From Micavibrio sp. (lineage in GTDB: Bacteria > Pseudomonadota > Alphaproteobacteria > Micavibrionales > Micavibrionaceae): 39,357 nucleotides of DNA. A program made the translations under genes and the position numbers. Below are positions 1-8,422 of the stretch, one piece after another. The stretch covers positions 1 through 39,357 of the forward strand of contig JAHQVU010000040.1 of the NCBI GenBank assembly GCA_019634145.1. Direction: 5' to 3'. Below the pieces are notes generated by a model. The model saw nothing but the letters and a program-made list of their open reading frames with translations, was not told the origin of the DNA and did not search any database. The number at the start of each line of letters is the position of its first letter. The first letter of the stretch is position 1.

Positions 1-3
1 GGA

Positions 4-1929
4 TTAGCCAATTTTAGGAATATCTGCCGGTTGAGTAATCATGCCCAACTTCCGGTCTTCGTTTTTAATTTGAGGATTATCGTCCGTCACATTCGGCTGG
101 TCTTCTTTTGGCTCCCAATTCGAGCGCGTTGCAAGCTTGATAACTTCTGCCGCATTGCTCATCTTACCCCATTCCATATTGGCAATAAATTCAGGGGTAT
201 TATTGCGTGCAGCGATTACGGACGGATCTTTCGGATCATCCACCAATCTCGCCGTAACACTGCCATCATCATGGCTCAGCATGATTTCCGCGCCGTCTCT
301 TGTTTGGGCAACCATGCCTTTTGATGTATCGAATGAAGTGTAGTTTTCCATGCCCTCGAAGGCATTTCCGAATTTTTCGGCCTGTTTATCTGTCAGGCGA
401 AGCTCTAGTTTATCCCAGTTGCGACCTTCAAGATTTGCGGCATCGCTTACAAATTCACCGACATTAAAACTTTCGAATTTATGCTCAACTGGATTGAAAC
501 GCGTGAGGTCGATTTTTTCATCACCGCCAAGGGTCAGAATGCCTATCTTTGCGGCTTCGATATTATCGGCGCCTTTGATCTTGTTACCATCCATCAAAAC
601 ACGCTTCCAATCTTCGGCGGCGGGGCTGCGACGGCTCGTGCGATCGAAGCCGTCCGTACGATCAACAACGTTGCGTTCAACTTCCCGAGGCTTATAGCCG
701 GGCTGTCCGGGCTTACCCTGACGTTCTTGGGTCACTTTTGTGGTCACTTCTTTTTCAAATTGAATGCCTTCGAAGCTGGCATTATTGTAACTATTACTTA
801 GCTCACCTTTTTCGACAGCAGATTTGGTGCCATCAGGCTCTTCTATCTTGCCTATTTCAGTTTTCGGCTTATCCTCTTCTGGCGCTGGATTAGATTCGGC
901 ATGATTGATCACGGCCTTGATATCTTCCGGATCAAGATTATTCTCGGTTGCGTATTCTTTCAATGCTTTTCGCGTACGTGAACCAAGCTTGCCATCAACG
1001 GCAGGTTGATCAACGCCATTGCTATCCGTCCATTTCAGATTTTCCTCATAAGATGGCTTGGCTTTGATCAGCGCGGCCTGTAGGCGTTTAACGGTATCGA
1101 GATCTGGCACTTTCTCAACTTTTGTCGCCTGTTCAAATTGCGATTTAGCTTTAGCGCCACCTGCTTGCAGCTCTTCTGCTTGCAGCTCTTCTGCTGGCGG
1201 CTCTTCTGCTGGCGGCTCTTCTGCTGGCGGCTCTTCTGCTGGCGGCTCTTCTGCTGGCGGCTCTTCTGCTGGCGGCTCATCTACTGGCGGCTCTTCTGCT
1301 AGCGGCTCGGCTGCTTGTGTCACCTGTGCGGCTTGTTCGGATACTTTTGTTTGTACACCCAGATTTTTCAGCACAGTGGCCGCAACTTCGGCATCATTAT
1401 CTTCAAGGAATATTTGTGCTGCCGCTTTATCCTGCGGTGAAATTGAATCTTTTGCGACTGTTTCACGTGACCGACCGCCCATTGATTGCGGATCAAGCTC
1501 ATCGAGCATGTTTTTTAATGCAATCTTTGAAATGGAGGCTACAGCAATACTAAGTTGATCCTTGATGCTTGCTTCTTCGCTGGCATATGAAGCAGCTCTT
1601 TTCTGAAAGCTGTCCGCATTTGCCATAGAGCCCCAAGGGTTTAAATCACTGTTTAAATTCTTAATATTATCTAATGAAATTTGTGAGCCTGCGTTTTCAA
1701 CAGCTGCGGCTTTAAGCTGTCCTTGGACATATTCTTGAACTTTTTCATTTACTTCGGGATCTTTAAGGGCGTTAAGGATGGCTGCTCGTTGATCATCGCC
1801 TGGCTTTGCGCCGGAAGCATCTCTGATAAGGATGTTGAAAGGATCATCGCCAAATGTTGGTAGCATTCTGCTCGACAGGAAAAATCCTGTATCACCAATT
1901 TGCAAAGTTTCTTTTAATTTCTCAGCCAT
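4..1929 (-). CDS. Large acidic protein with PPAEE repeats and a peptidoglycan-binding-like segment
   Basis: This 641-residue protein is not recognised as a named family. It starts at ATG 1929, preceded by a good ribosome binding site (GAGGG, 7-nt spacer). No signal peptide or membrane segment is visible. An N-terminal region of about 200 mostly helical-looking residues is followed by Pro/Glu-rich pentapeptide repeats (PPAEE, about residues 209-253). Next comes a stretch at roughly 275-340 resembling a PG_binding_1 fold: VKRLQAAL, then VDGKLGSRTRKALKEY, the usual 'D-G-x-x-G-x-x-T' turn before a helix. The C-terminal 300 residues are charged and rich in Asp, Lys and Asn. The repeat probably acts as a linker between domains. 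A cytoplasmic or non-classically exported protein with a wall-binding module is possible. The stop is 4 bp from the window edge, so downstream neighbours are unknown. Confidence 0.8.
   Translation of the reverse strand: MAEKLKETLQIGDTGFFLSSRMLPTFGDDPFNILIRDASGAKPGDDQRAAILNALKDPEVNEKVQEYVQGQLKAAAVENAGSQISLDNIKNLNSDLNPWGSMANADSFQKRAASYASEEASIKDQLSIAVASISKIALKNMLDELDPQSMGGRSRETVAKDSISPQDKAAAQIFLEDNDAEVAATVLKNLGVQTKVSEQAAQVTQAAEPLAEEPPVDEPPAEEPPAEEPPAEEPPAEEPPAEEPPAEELQAEELQAGGAKAKSQFEQATKVEKVPDLDTVKRLQAALIKAKPSYEENLKWTDSNGVDQPAVDGKLGSRTRKALKEYATENNLDPEDIKAVINHAESNPAPEEDKPKTEIGKIEEPDGTKSAVEKGELSNSYNNASFEGIQFEKEVTTKVTQERQGKPGQPGYKPREVERNVVDRTDGFDRTSRRSPAAEDWKRVLMDGNKIKGADNIEAAKIGILTLGGDEKIDLTRFNPVEHKFESFNVGEFVSDAANLEGRNWDKLELRLTDKQAEKFGNAFEGMENYTSFDTSKGMVAQTRDGAEIMLSHDDGSVTARLVDDPKDPSVIAARNNTPEFIANMEWGKMSNAAEVIKLATRSNWEPKEDQPNVTDDNPQIKNEDRKLGMITQPADIPKIG
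1171..1305 (-). repeat. 15-bp coding tandem repeat
   Basis: Nine 15-bp units in tandem. Six are identical (plus-strand unit CTCTTCTGCTGGCGG, 1186-1275), flanked by three variant units. Because 15 is a multiple of three the frame is kept, and each unit encodes one PPAEE-type pentapeptide. Near-identity of the central copies at the DNA level suggests recent slippage, so copy number may vary between strains. Confidence 0.95.
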
Positions 1930-2061
1930 TACACAGCCCTCTATTTTAATTTTACCTCTATATCCAATGCCTCTTATTTTCGGCTTTTGGATTTATGGGT
2001 TCATGATGACGGCAAGGTTTTAAAAAAGAGTTAATAAACTTAACTTTTCCATAAATATTTT

Positions 2062-2208
2062 TTATGAGGGTTGATAATCAAAGTCTTTTGCAGGAGATGT
2101 GGGCTGGCGGCCGGTGATATTCGAAGCATTTCTTTTGAACAAGCTTGTGACCTTCCCATCAATATTAGCTGTTTTTTCAGTTAAACCCTGATTTTCGCGA
2201 AAGACCAT
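2062..2208 (-). CDS. Possible 48-residue protein of unknown function
   Basis: A short reading frame in the otherwise empty 346-bp gap between the repeat protein and alr. It starts at ATG 2208, with AAGGGG 7 nt upstream acting as a plausible ribosome binding site, and ends at TAA 2062. The peptide begins MVFRENQGLTEKTANIDGK and ends DFDYQPS. It is hydrophilic, with no signal peptide or cysteine. It lies in the same direction as, and 132 bp upstream of, the 641-residue gene, so the two could share a transcript. I do not recognise the sequence. The remainder of the gap shows nothing further apart from a 6-bp inverted repeat (TGCCAT/ATGGCA, 2254-2274) next to the alr start. Confidence 0.4.
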   Translation of the reverse strand: MVFRENQGLTEKTANIDGKVTSLFKRNASNITGRQPTSPAKDFDYQPS

Positions 2209-2275
2209 AATGCACCCCTTAATAAATTAGATATTCCCAAGCCCCTAAAGCTATGCCATTTATAAAGTATGGCAA

Positions 2276-3406
2276 ATGAGCTTTAAAAATCCATTAAGAG
2301 CAATGACAAAATTTAAATCCTATAAAGGTGTTCTGGACATCAACCTGGCCGCGCTGCGCGAAAATTACCGCATCTTTAAGAATCGGGTGGATGAAAATGT
2401 GCGCGTGGCGGCATCTGTTAAAGCCAATGCATATGGCCTTGGCGCGCTGGAGGTTGTCGGCGCGCTTATAAAAGAGGGCGCAAGGGATTTTTATGTCGCC
2501 AATCTGGACGAGGCCTGCGCCTTGCGTGCGCATTATAAGGATATAAAACTTTATATTCTGAACGGATATTTTGAAAATTATGCGCAAAACTATCTGGATT
2601 ATGATTTGATCCCTATGCTTGATGCCTTGCCCGAAATCGAACAATTCAGGCTTTTTTCAAAAAAGCATGGCGGCGGTCTAAAGGCCGCGCTGCATTTTAA
2701 TATGCGGATGAACCGTTTGGGTCTTAGCGCATCCGAGCAGAGCGAATTGGTGAATAATCCGGATCTATTGAGCGGACTTGATATCGTAATGATCTCCAGC
2801 CATTTTGCCTGCGCCGATGAGGCTGATCATCCGATGAATGTCCTGCAGCGTGATTTATTTGCGAAGATGGCGGCGAATTTTCCGAATGCTACGGCCTGTA
2901 TGGCCAATTCATCGGCGGTGTTTTTAGGCAATGATTATCATTTCGATATGGTGAAGCCCGGGGCAAGTCTTTATGGCGTTAATCCCACGCCGTGTAAACC
3001 CAATCCGATGAAAGCGGTTGTTTCTTTGAAAGCGCCGATTATCAAAACACGCACGGTTTATAAGGATGCGGTGATCGGCTATAACACGACCTATAAGTTC
3101 GAGAAGGATACGGCAGTTGCCACAGTCGGCGTGGGCTATGCAGATGGGCTATTACGCTCATTAAGCAATCAGGGTGGGTTTTACTGGAACGGTATTCGCT
3201 GCCCCATACGTGGACGCGTATCGATGGATTTGATATCGGTTGATCTATCGGCTGTACCCGAAAGCCTGCGCCCGAAACAAGGGGATTATCTGGAGATTTT
3301 GGGTGAACACCAAAGCGTGGATGAACTGGGGCACGATGCGGGCACAATCGGCTATGAGATCCTGACCAGTCTCGGCGATCGATATGAGCGCATATATAAG
3401 GATTAA
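2276..3406 (+). CDS. alr: Alanine racemase
   Basis: PLP-dependent racemase that interconverts L- and D-alanine in the cytoplasm and supplies D-Ala for peptidoglycan. The protein is 376 residues, normal for the family. The N-terminal barrel carries the PLP lysine in VAASVKANAYGLGA (Lys49), and the C-terminal domain carries the second catalytic base in VGVGYADG (Tyr288). The KPGASLYG and RGRVSMDL segments are also typical. The start could instead be the ATG at 2303 (367 residues), since the first nine residues are not needed and neither start has a strong ribosome binding site. The gene converges on the VanX-like dipeptidase and their stop codons overlap. The pairing fits D-Ala metabolism: one enzyme makes D-Ala and the neighbour may release it from D-Ala-D-Ala. 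Confidence 0.95.
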   Translation: MSFKNPLRAMTKFKSYKGVLDINLAALRENYRIFKNRVDENVRVAASVKANAYGLGALEVVGALIKEGARDFYVANLDEACALRAHYKDIKLYILNGYFENYAQNYLDYDLIPMLDALPEIEQFRLFSKKHGGGLKAALHFNMRMNRLGLSASEQSELVNNPDLLSGLDIVMISSHFACADEADHPMNVLQRDLFAKMAANFPNATACMANSSAVFLGNDYHFDMVKPGASLYGVNPTPCKPNPMKAVVSLKAPIIKTRTVYKDAVIGYNTTYKFEKDTAVATVGVGYADGLLRSLSNQGGFYWNGIRCPIRGRVSMDLISVDLSAVPESLRPKQGDYLEILGEHQSVDELGHDAGTIGYEILTSLGDRYERIYKD

Positions 3407-4068
3407 TCGCAGCAGCAAAAATCCTGCGGCAAATCTTCGTCCGATAACGGCGCATATTGATCATAAATTTCAGGCGGTAAACGAAAATCCCACCACTCCT
3501 GCGGTAAAGGGAGAAGCGGTGTTCCGAGATTGTCCGCTGCGCTCATCATCAGATCATCCAGCATTTTACGGTTTTTATAAATTTCGGACGCATGACCTGT
3601 AAACTCTCTATGTGCAGGGTTTTTTTCAGGCGAAGGATCAGCAGCCAGATAATCAAAAGATGTGCCCATATCGACAAGCGTGCCGTCCACTGTCTCTAAC
3701 GATACATCAACGGCCATGCCACGCGGATGACCGCCTTTTCCAGGAGGTGAGAGCAGCCGCGGCTCTTGCAGCCACTGCGGATTGTCCTTAACAGCGCGGG
3801 TTTCAAGCATACGCGCTTGTGCGGTGCTGGTGCGCAGACCATCATAAAGGATAAGGCGGTGCTTCGCGGCATCGACATTTCGTGCCGCCTCGATCACTAT
3901 ATCGGAAAGAAGGCGATGCAAGATCAGCTTTGCATCACCCTTATAAATCCGCTCGCCGAAAAGCAGATTATCATCACGTGCATAAGCGATTTCGAAGCGT
4001 ATAGGCAACCCATCGAGGGCTGTATGCATATCGATCAAATCACGCGAAGCAATTGATTTTAGAGTCAT
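3403..4068 (-). CDS. VanX/DdpX-type D-Ala-D-Ala dipeptidase (M15 family)
   Basis: A 221-residue member of the M15D peptidases, zinc enzymes that split D-Ala-D-Ala. Family landmarks are present in order: the DGLRT segment with the transition-state arginine (Arg79), the zinc-binding stretch GGHPRGMAVDV (His114 and Asp121, corresponding to VanX His116 and Asp123), and the EWW motif with the catalytic glutamate (Glu191). The third zinc ligand, His in the usual EWWHF, is Asp here (EWWDF, Asp194). Asp can bind zinc, so this may be a variant enzyme rather than a dead one. No signal peptide is visible, so it should act in the cytoplasm on recycled or excess dipeptide. The C-terminus ends in three consecutive cysteines (FCCCD), which is unusual. 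It stands alone, not in a van cluster, so resistance is not implied. Confidence 0.85.
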   Translation of the reverse strand: MTLKSIASRDLIDMHTALDGLPIRFEIAYARDDNLLFGERIYKGDAKLILHRLLSDIVIEAARNVDAAKHRLILYDGLRTSTAQARMLETRAVKDNPQWLQEPRLLSPPGKGGHPRGMAVDVSLETVDGTLVDMGTSFDYLAADPSPEKNPAHREFTGHASEIYKNRKMLDDLMMSAADNLGTPLLPLPQEWWDFRLPPEIYDQYAPLSDEDLPQDFCCCD

Positions 4069-4146
4069 TTTGCACCTTTTACGACTAGACGGCCTGCTTT
4101 CAATGTTTTAGTCTGGCCTTGTTTGTAAACTATATAATAAAATTCA

Positions 4147-4953
4147 ATGACATCGCAATCCGAGCATACAAAGAAAGCGCCCTTTAATCCTTTCCAAACG
4201 GTGGGCGCCGCAGTTTTGGACTTTTTCGAAAAAGCGGGACATCTGTTCTCGTTTCTTGGGCGTGCACTCTATCATACATTCCTACCGCCATTTTTTCCGC
4301 GTCAATTTATGCGCCAGATCATGAATATCGGCTATTACTCTCTTCCCGTTGTGGGCATGACGGCTCTGTTTACAGGGATGGTTCTAGCGCTGCAGAGCTA
4401 TACCGGCTTTACCCGTTTTAACGCGGAAGGCGCGATTGCGGGTGTTGTTGTACTCTCTGTGACGCGAGAGCTTGCGCCAGTGCTTGCAGGCTTGATGGTC
4501 GCGGGGCGCGTGGGTGCATCGATTGCCGCCGAGATCGGGACAATGCGCGTGACCGAGCAGATCGATGCTTTGGTAACGCTCTCGGTTAATCCATTCAAAT
4601 ATCTGATCGCGCCGCGCATAGTGGCGGCGACACTGACACTGCCGATCCTTGTGCTGATCGGTGATATCATTGGTATTTACGGCGGTTATGTCGTGGCCAT
4701 CTATAATCTGGGTTTTAATCCGACAAGCTATATTTCCCAGACACTGGATGTTTTAACGACCATGGATGTGGTCTCGGGCTTGGTTAAAGCCGCTGTGTTC
4801 GGCTTTATCGTTGCGATTATGGGCTGTTATCACGGCTTTAATTCCGGCAGAGGCGCACAAGGCGTAGGCGCAGCGACAACCAGTGCGGTTGTGTCAGCCT
4901 CGATTTTGATCCTGCTGTTTAACTATCTTCTAACACAGGTGTTTTTCTCATGA
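4147..4953 (+). CDS. mlaE: MlaE-type ABC transporter permease
   Basis: Inner-membrane permease of the Mla (maintenance of lipid asymmetry) ABC system, which moves phospholipid between the inner and outer membranes. The protein is 268 residues, typical for the family. After an approximately 50-residue soluble N-terminus there are about five hydrophobic segments, with the family hallmarks GMVLALQSYTGF, VTRELAPVLAGLMVAGRVGA and AEIGTMRVTEQIDAL. It overlaps the ATPase gene mlaF by 4 bp (ATGA), indicating coupled translation. The substrate-binding MlaD gene usually following in proteobacterial operons is absent here. Related permeases also serve Mce or toluene-tolerance systems, so the exact lipid substrate is not fixed by sequence. 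Confidence 0.92.
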   Translation: MTSQSEHTKKAPFNPFQTVGAAVLDFFEKAGHLFSFLGRALYHTFLPPFFPRQFMRQIMNIGYYSLPVVGMTALFTGMVLALQSYTGFTRFNAEGAIAGVVVLSVTRELAPVLAGLMVAGRVGASIAAEIGTMRVTEQIDALVTLSVNPFKYLIAPRIVAATLTLPILVLIGDIIGIYGGYVVAIYNLGFNPTSYISQTLDVLTTMDVVSGLVKAAVFGFIVAIMGCYHGFNSGRGAQGVGAATTSAVVSASILILLFNYLLTQVFFS

Positions 4954-5723
4954 GCACTGACATCCCTAAAATAGAGCTAACCGGCGTCACAAAATCCTTC
5001 GGTCATAAGCAAATTTTGCGCGGGATAGATTTTACCGTACCCAAGGGTAAATCATTGGTGATCATCGGCGGTTCAGGTACAGGTAAATCCGTAACACTGA
5101 AATGTATTTTAGGTTTGCTCAAACCTGATGAAGGCTCAATCAAAATCGATGGTGAAGAAACCATTGAATACAGCAACAAGCAGCGCGATGCGATGATGGG
5201 CAAATTCGGAATGTTGTTTCAGGGCGCGGCTCTATTTGATTCCCTAAAAGTCTGGGAGAATGTTGCTTTCGGCCTTATCCACGGTCAAGGCGTGAGCAAG
5301 AAAGACGCGCGCGAGATCGCGGTTGCGAAAATCAAGGCTGTCGGCCTTAAGCCTGAAGTGGCCAATCTTTATCCGGCAGAGCTTTCTGGCGGAATGCAAA
5401 AACGTGTCGGTTTGGCGCGCGCGGTTGCAGCATCGCCCGATATTATCTTTTTCGACGAACCTACAACGGGTTTAGACCCCATTATGGCCGATGTAATCAA
5501 TAACCTGATTATAGATCAGGTGAAAGAGCTGGGCGCGACGGCATTATCCATTACACACGACATGGCCTCTGTGCGAAAAATTGCAGATTATGTCGCAATG
5601 ACGCATAATGGAGTTATCGTCTGGCACGGCGCTGTAGACGAGCTGGATCACTCTAACAACCCCTATGTAGAGCAATTTATTCACGGTCGCGCGGATGGGC
5701 CGATTACCCGCCGCGTCATATGA
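4950..5723 (+). CDS. mlaF: MlaF-type ABC transporter ATP-binding protein
   Basis: ATPase partner of MlaE. The 257-residue protein shows a complete ABC ATPase set: Walker A GGSGTGKS, Q-loop in LFQGAALFDSL, signature LSGGMQKRV, Walker B IIFFDEPTTGLD and a switch His in SITHDM. The A-L-F-D-S-L stretch after the Q-loop is characteristic of the Mla/Ttg2A branch. The start overlaps the mlaE stop, and the PBP1A gene follows 32 bp later on the same strand. The three could therefore be co-transcribed, linking lipid transport with wall synthesis. Confidence 0.93.
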   Translation: MSTDIPKIELTGVTKSFGHKQILRGIDFTVPKGKSLVIIGGSGTGKSVTLKCILGLLKPDEGSIKIDGEETIEYSNKQRDAMMGKFGMLFQGAALFDSLKVWENVAFGLIHGQGVSKKDAREIAVAKIKAVGLKPEVANLYPAELSGGMQKRVGLARAVAASPDIIFFDEPTTGLDPIMADVINNLIIDQVKELGATALSITHDMASVRKIADYVAMTHNGVIVWHGAVDELDHSNNPYVEQFIHGRADGPITRRVI

Positions 5724-5755
5724 AAAAAGCTACAATCAAAGAGCTTTTAAATTAG

Positions 5756-8422
5756 ATGAAATATCTCTGGTACGCATTTTTAGGTTTATTTTCGCTGGGC
5801 TGTCTTGGTTTTTTAGCCAGCGTAGCGCTGCTGTTTGGCCTATTTCGCTATTACGGTACCAATCTGCCTGAATATCACCAGCTGAAAGAATATGAACCGT
5901 CGATCATCACGCGCATTTACGCCGGTGATGGACGCCTCATGGCCGAGTTTGCACAGGAAAAGCGCGTCTTTATGCCCGTTGAAACCATTCCTAATTTGTT
6001 GAAGCAGGCTTTTATATCGGCCGAAGATAAGAATTTTTATTCGCATCAAGGCGTAGACCCAACAGCCATTGCAAGAGCGGTTGTGACCAATATCACCAAT
6101 TTGGGACGTGGTCGCAGACCCGTCGGCGCATCGACCATCACGCAACAGGTGGCAAAAAACTTCCTGCTGACCAATGAGGTTTCTTACGAGCGTAAAATCA
6201 AGGAAGCTATTTTGGCCTATCGCATGGAACAGGCCTTAACCAAAGACCAGCTGCTCGAGCTGTATTTAAACGAGATTTTTCTCGGCTATCGCGCTTATGG
6301 TGTGGCGGCGGCGGCGCAGCAATATTTCAACAAATCGCTGGACGAATTGACCATCGCGGACATGGCCTATCTGGCCGCCCTGCCAAAAGCGCCCAATAAT
6401 TACCACCCGATCCGCAAAAGAGAAGCCGCTGTAACGCGCCGTAATTGGGTTATCGGACGGATGTTGGAGGATGGCTATATCACGCCAGCCCAAGCCGATT
6501 TAGCGAAAACCGCACCTTTAGAGGTGATTAAGCGTGAAGAAGAACGCGTGGTTCGCGCACCGTTTTTTGCTGAAGAAGTGCGCCGCGAGCTGAAAGATAG
6601 ATACGGCGAGAAAAGCCTGTATGGTGGCGGACTGGCGGTGCGAACGACTGTTGATCCCTCTTTACAGAAAATTGCTGAGAAATCCTTACGTGAAGGGCTA
6701 ATGGCTTATGACCAGCGCCATGGTTATCGCGGGCCAGTTAAAACGGGTGTTGGCATACAAGAGTGGGGCTTTAACGAGATGACACGCCCCAATGGCATGC
6801 TTAACCATTGGAAACTGGCACTTGTTATAGATGTGGGCGAGGATGCCGCGATCAAATTCGAAGATAGCAGCGAAGGCACAATTGCCCTTGAGGATCTGAA
6901 ATGGGCGCGTAAATATTTGAATGAAGGCTACGCACGCGGGCCGGAGATTACTGCCGCTAGTGATGCGCTTTCAAAGGGCGATGTGGTGATGGTTGCGCCT
7001 CTTGAGGATCAGGACAATACATATGGCTTGCGTCAAATTCCTGACGTGCAAGGTTCGATCATTGCGCTTGACCCGCATACGGGGCGTGTATTGGCCATGC
7101 AAGGCGGTTGGAAATACGGCATTTCCGAATTTAACCGCGCCACGCAGGCCAAGCGCCAACCGGGTTCCGCTTTCAAGCCGTTTGTCTATCTGGCCGCGCT
7201 GGAAAACGGGTTTACGCCCGCAACGCTGGTGCTGGATGCACCTTTTGTTATTGAGGATCGTCCGGGGCATTTTTGGTCGCCAACTAACTATTCCAACGAA
7301 TATTACGGCCCAACACCGCTGCGTGTTGGCGTTGAAAAGTCACGAAATTTGATGACTGTGCGTCTAGCCGATTATATCGGTGTTGAGAAAATTTCTGATT
7401 ATGCTGCGCGCTTTGGCATTGATGATGATATGCCGCCGATGCTATCAAACGCGCTGGGCGCTGGCGAAACAACTTTATTGCAAATTACTGCTGCTTACGG
7501 CGTATTGGTTAATGGTGGTAAAAAAATCACGCCTTCTTTCATAGACCGTATCCAAGATCGTCACGGCTCGACCATCTATCGCCATGATGAGCGCGATTGC
7601 GCGGCATGCGGCAAGCTGATCCGTTGGGACGGACAAGCCGCACCTTTTGTGCCAGATGAGCGCGAACAGATTGCTGATCCAACCAGTGCCTATCAGATGG
7701 TTTCGATTCTGGAAGGGGTTGTCCAACGCGGTACAGGTGTCAGACTAAAAGAACTTAATCGCCCGCTGGCTGGTAAAACAGGTACAACTAATGAATCCAA
7801 AGATGCATGGTTTATCGGATTTTCACCTGATATGGTGGTTGGCGTGTTTGTCGGGTTTGATGATCCCCGCTCGATGGGCAAGCGCGAAACAGGCTCCTCG
7901 GTCGCCTTACCGATCTTTAAGGACTTTATGAAAGCGGCCTTAAAAGACGAGCCGTTGCTGCCTTTCCGTATGCCCGATGGCATCCGCAATGTTCAGGTAA
8001 ATGCGGAAACAGGCGCAAGAGCAAGACCAGGCGATTCTAAAGTGATTTGGGAAGCCTTTAAGGTCGGAACAGAGCCAACAGACCAAATGTATATTCTTGA
8101 TAGTAACGGCATTAATCTGATGCGTGATATTAATTCCCAGCGCCCAGCATATGCGCCGGAGATTTATCGCCCTACGCCTAATAATGCCGATACGCAGCCG
8201 ATGTATCCGTCGGAGATACCAAATGTGCAGAACAAGCCCAATTTAGTCTATCCGAACGGTCGCTATGACAATGAAGCGCCACAATTAACCCCTACGCAAC
8301 CTACTATACCGGGACAAAGGTCTGGCGGTTATGTGCCGCCGACATATCAGCCGCAGCAGCCTCAAGAACCAGAGCAACCTGTGCCTGTTAGCCCCAACAC
8401 GGGAACAGGTGGCTTTTACTAA
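5756..8422 (+). CDS. mrcA: Class A penicillin-binding protein 1A (glycosyltransferase/transpeptidase)
   Basis: Bifunctional peptidoglycan synthase of 888 residues anchored by an N-terminal transmembrane helix (about residues 5-30). The GT51 domain contains EDKNFYSHQGVD (catalytic Glu90) and GASTITQQVAKN. The transpeptidase domain contains SxxK at Ser471/Lys474 (PGSAFKPF), SxN in EKSRNLM and KTG at Lys674 (GKTGTTNESKDAWF). An extra domain (about residues 320-440) sits between the two, as in the proteobacterial PBP1A family with its OB-like insert. The C-terminal 100 residues are Pro/Gln-rich and probably a disordered periplasmic tail. All catalytic residues are present. Its stop codon overlaps that of the convergent aldo/keto reductase gene. 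Confidence 0.96.
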   Translation: MKYLWYAFLGLFSLGCLGFLASVALLFGLFRYYGTNLPEYHQLKEYEPSIITRIYAGDGRLMAEFAQEKRVFMPVETIPNLLKQAFISAEDKNFYSHQGVDPTAIARAVVTNITNLGRGRRPVGASTITQQVAKNFLLTNEVSYERKIKEAILAYRMEQALTKDQLLELYLNEIFLGYRAYGVAAAAQQYFNKSLDELTIADMAYLAALPKAPNNYHPIRKREAAVTRRNWVIGRMLEDGYITPAQADLAKTAPLEVIKREEERVVRAPFFAEEVRRELKDRYGEKSLYGGGLAVRTTVDPSLQKIAEKSLREGLMAYDQRHGYRGPVKTGVGIQEWGFNEMTRPNGMLNHWKLALVIDVGEDAAIKFEDSSEGTIALEDLKWARKYLNEGYARGPEITAASDALSKGDVVMVAPLEDQDNTYGLRQIPDVQGSIIALDPHTGRVLAMQGGWKYGISEFNRATQAKRQPGSAFKPFVYLAALENGFTPATLVLDAPFVIEDRPGHFWSPTNYSNEYYGPTPLRVGVEKSRNLMTVRLADYIGVEKISDYAARFGIDDDMPPMLSNALGAGETTLLQITAAYGVLVNGGKKITPSFIDRIQDRHGSTIYRHDERDCAACGKLIRWDGQAAPFVPDEREQIADPTSAYQMVSILEGVVQRGTGVRLKELNRPLAGKTGTTNESKDAWFIGFSPDMVVGVFVGFDDPRSMGKRETGSSVALPIFKDFMKAALKDEPLLPFRMPDGIRNVQVNAETGARARPGDSKVIWEAFKVGTEPTDQMYILDSNGINLMRDINSQRPAYAPEIYRPTPNNADTQPMYPSEIPNVQNKPNLVYPNGRYDNEAPQLTPTQPTIPGQRSGGYVPPTYQPQQPQEPEQPVPVSPNTGTGGFY

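Noticed and set aside
1171-1305. CRISPR-like array
   Set aside because: Units are contiguous 15-bp repeats without spacers and lie in frame within a coding sequence.
1058-1558. Plus-strand open frame of 166 codons opposite the repeat protein
   Set aside because: It is the antisense shadow of the 15-bp repeat (poly Ser-Gly). The minus-strand frame is longer and has a ribosome binding site.
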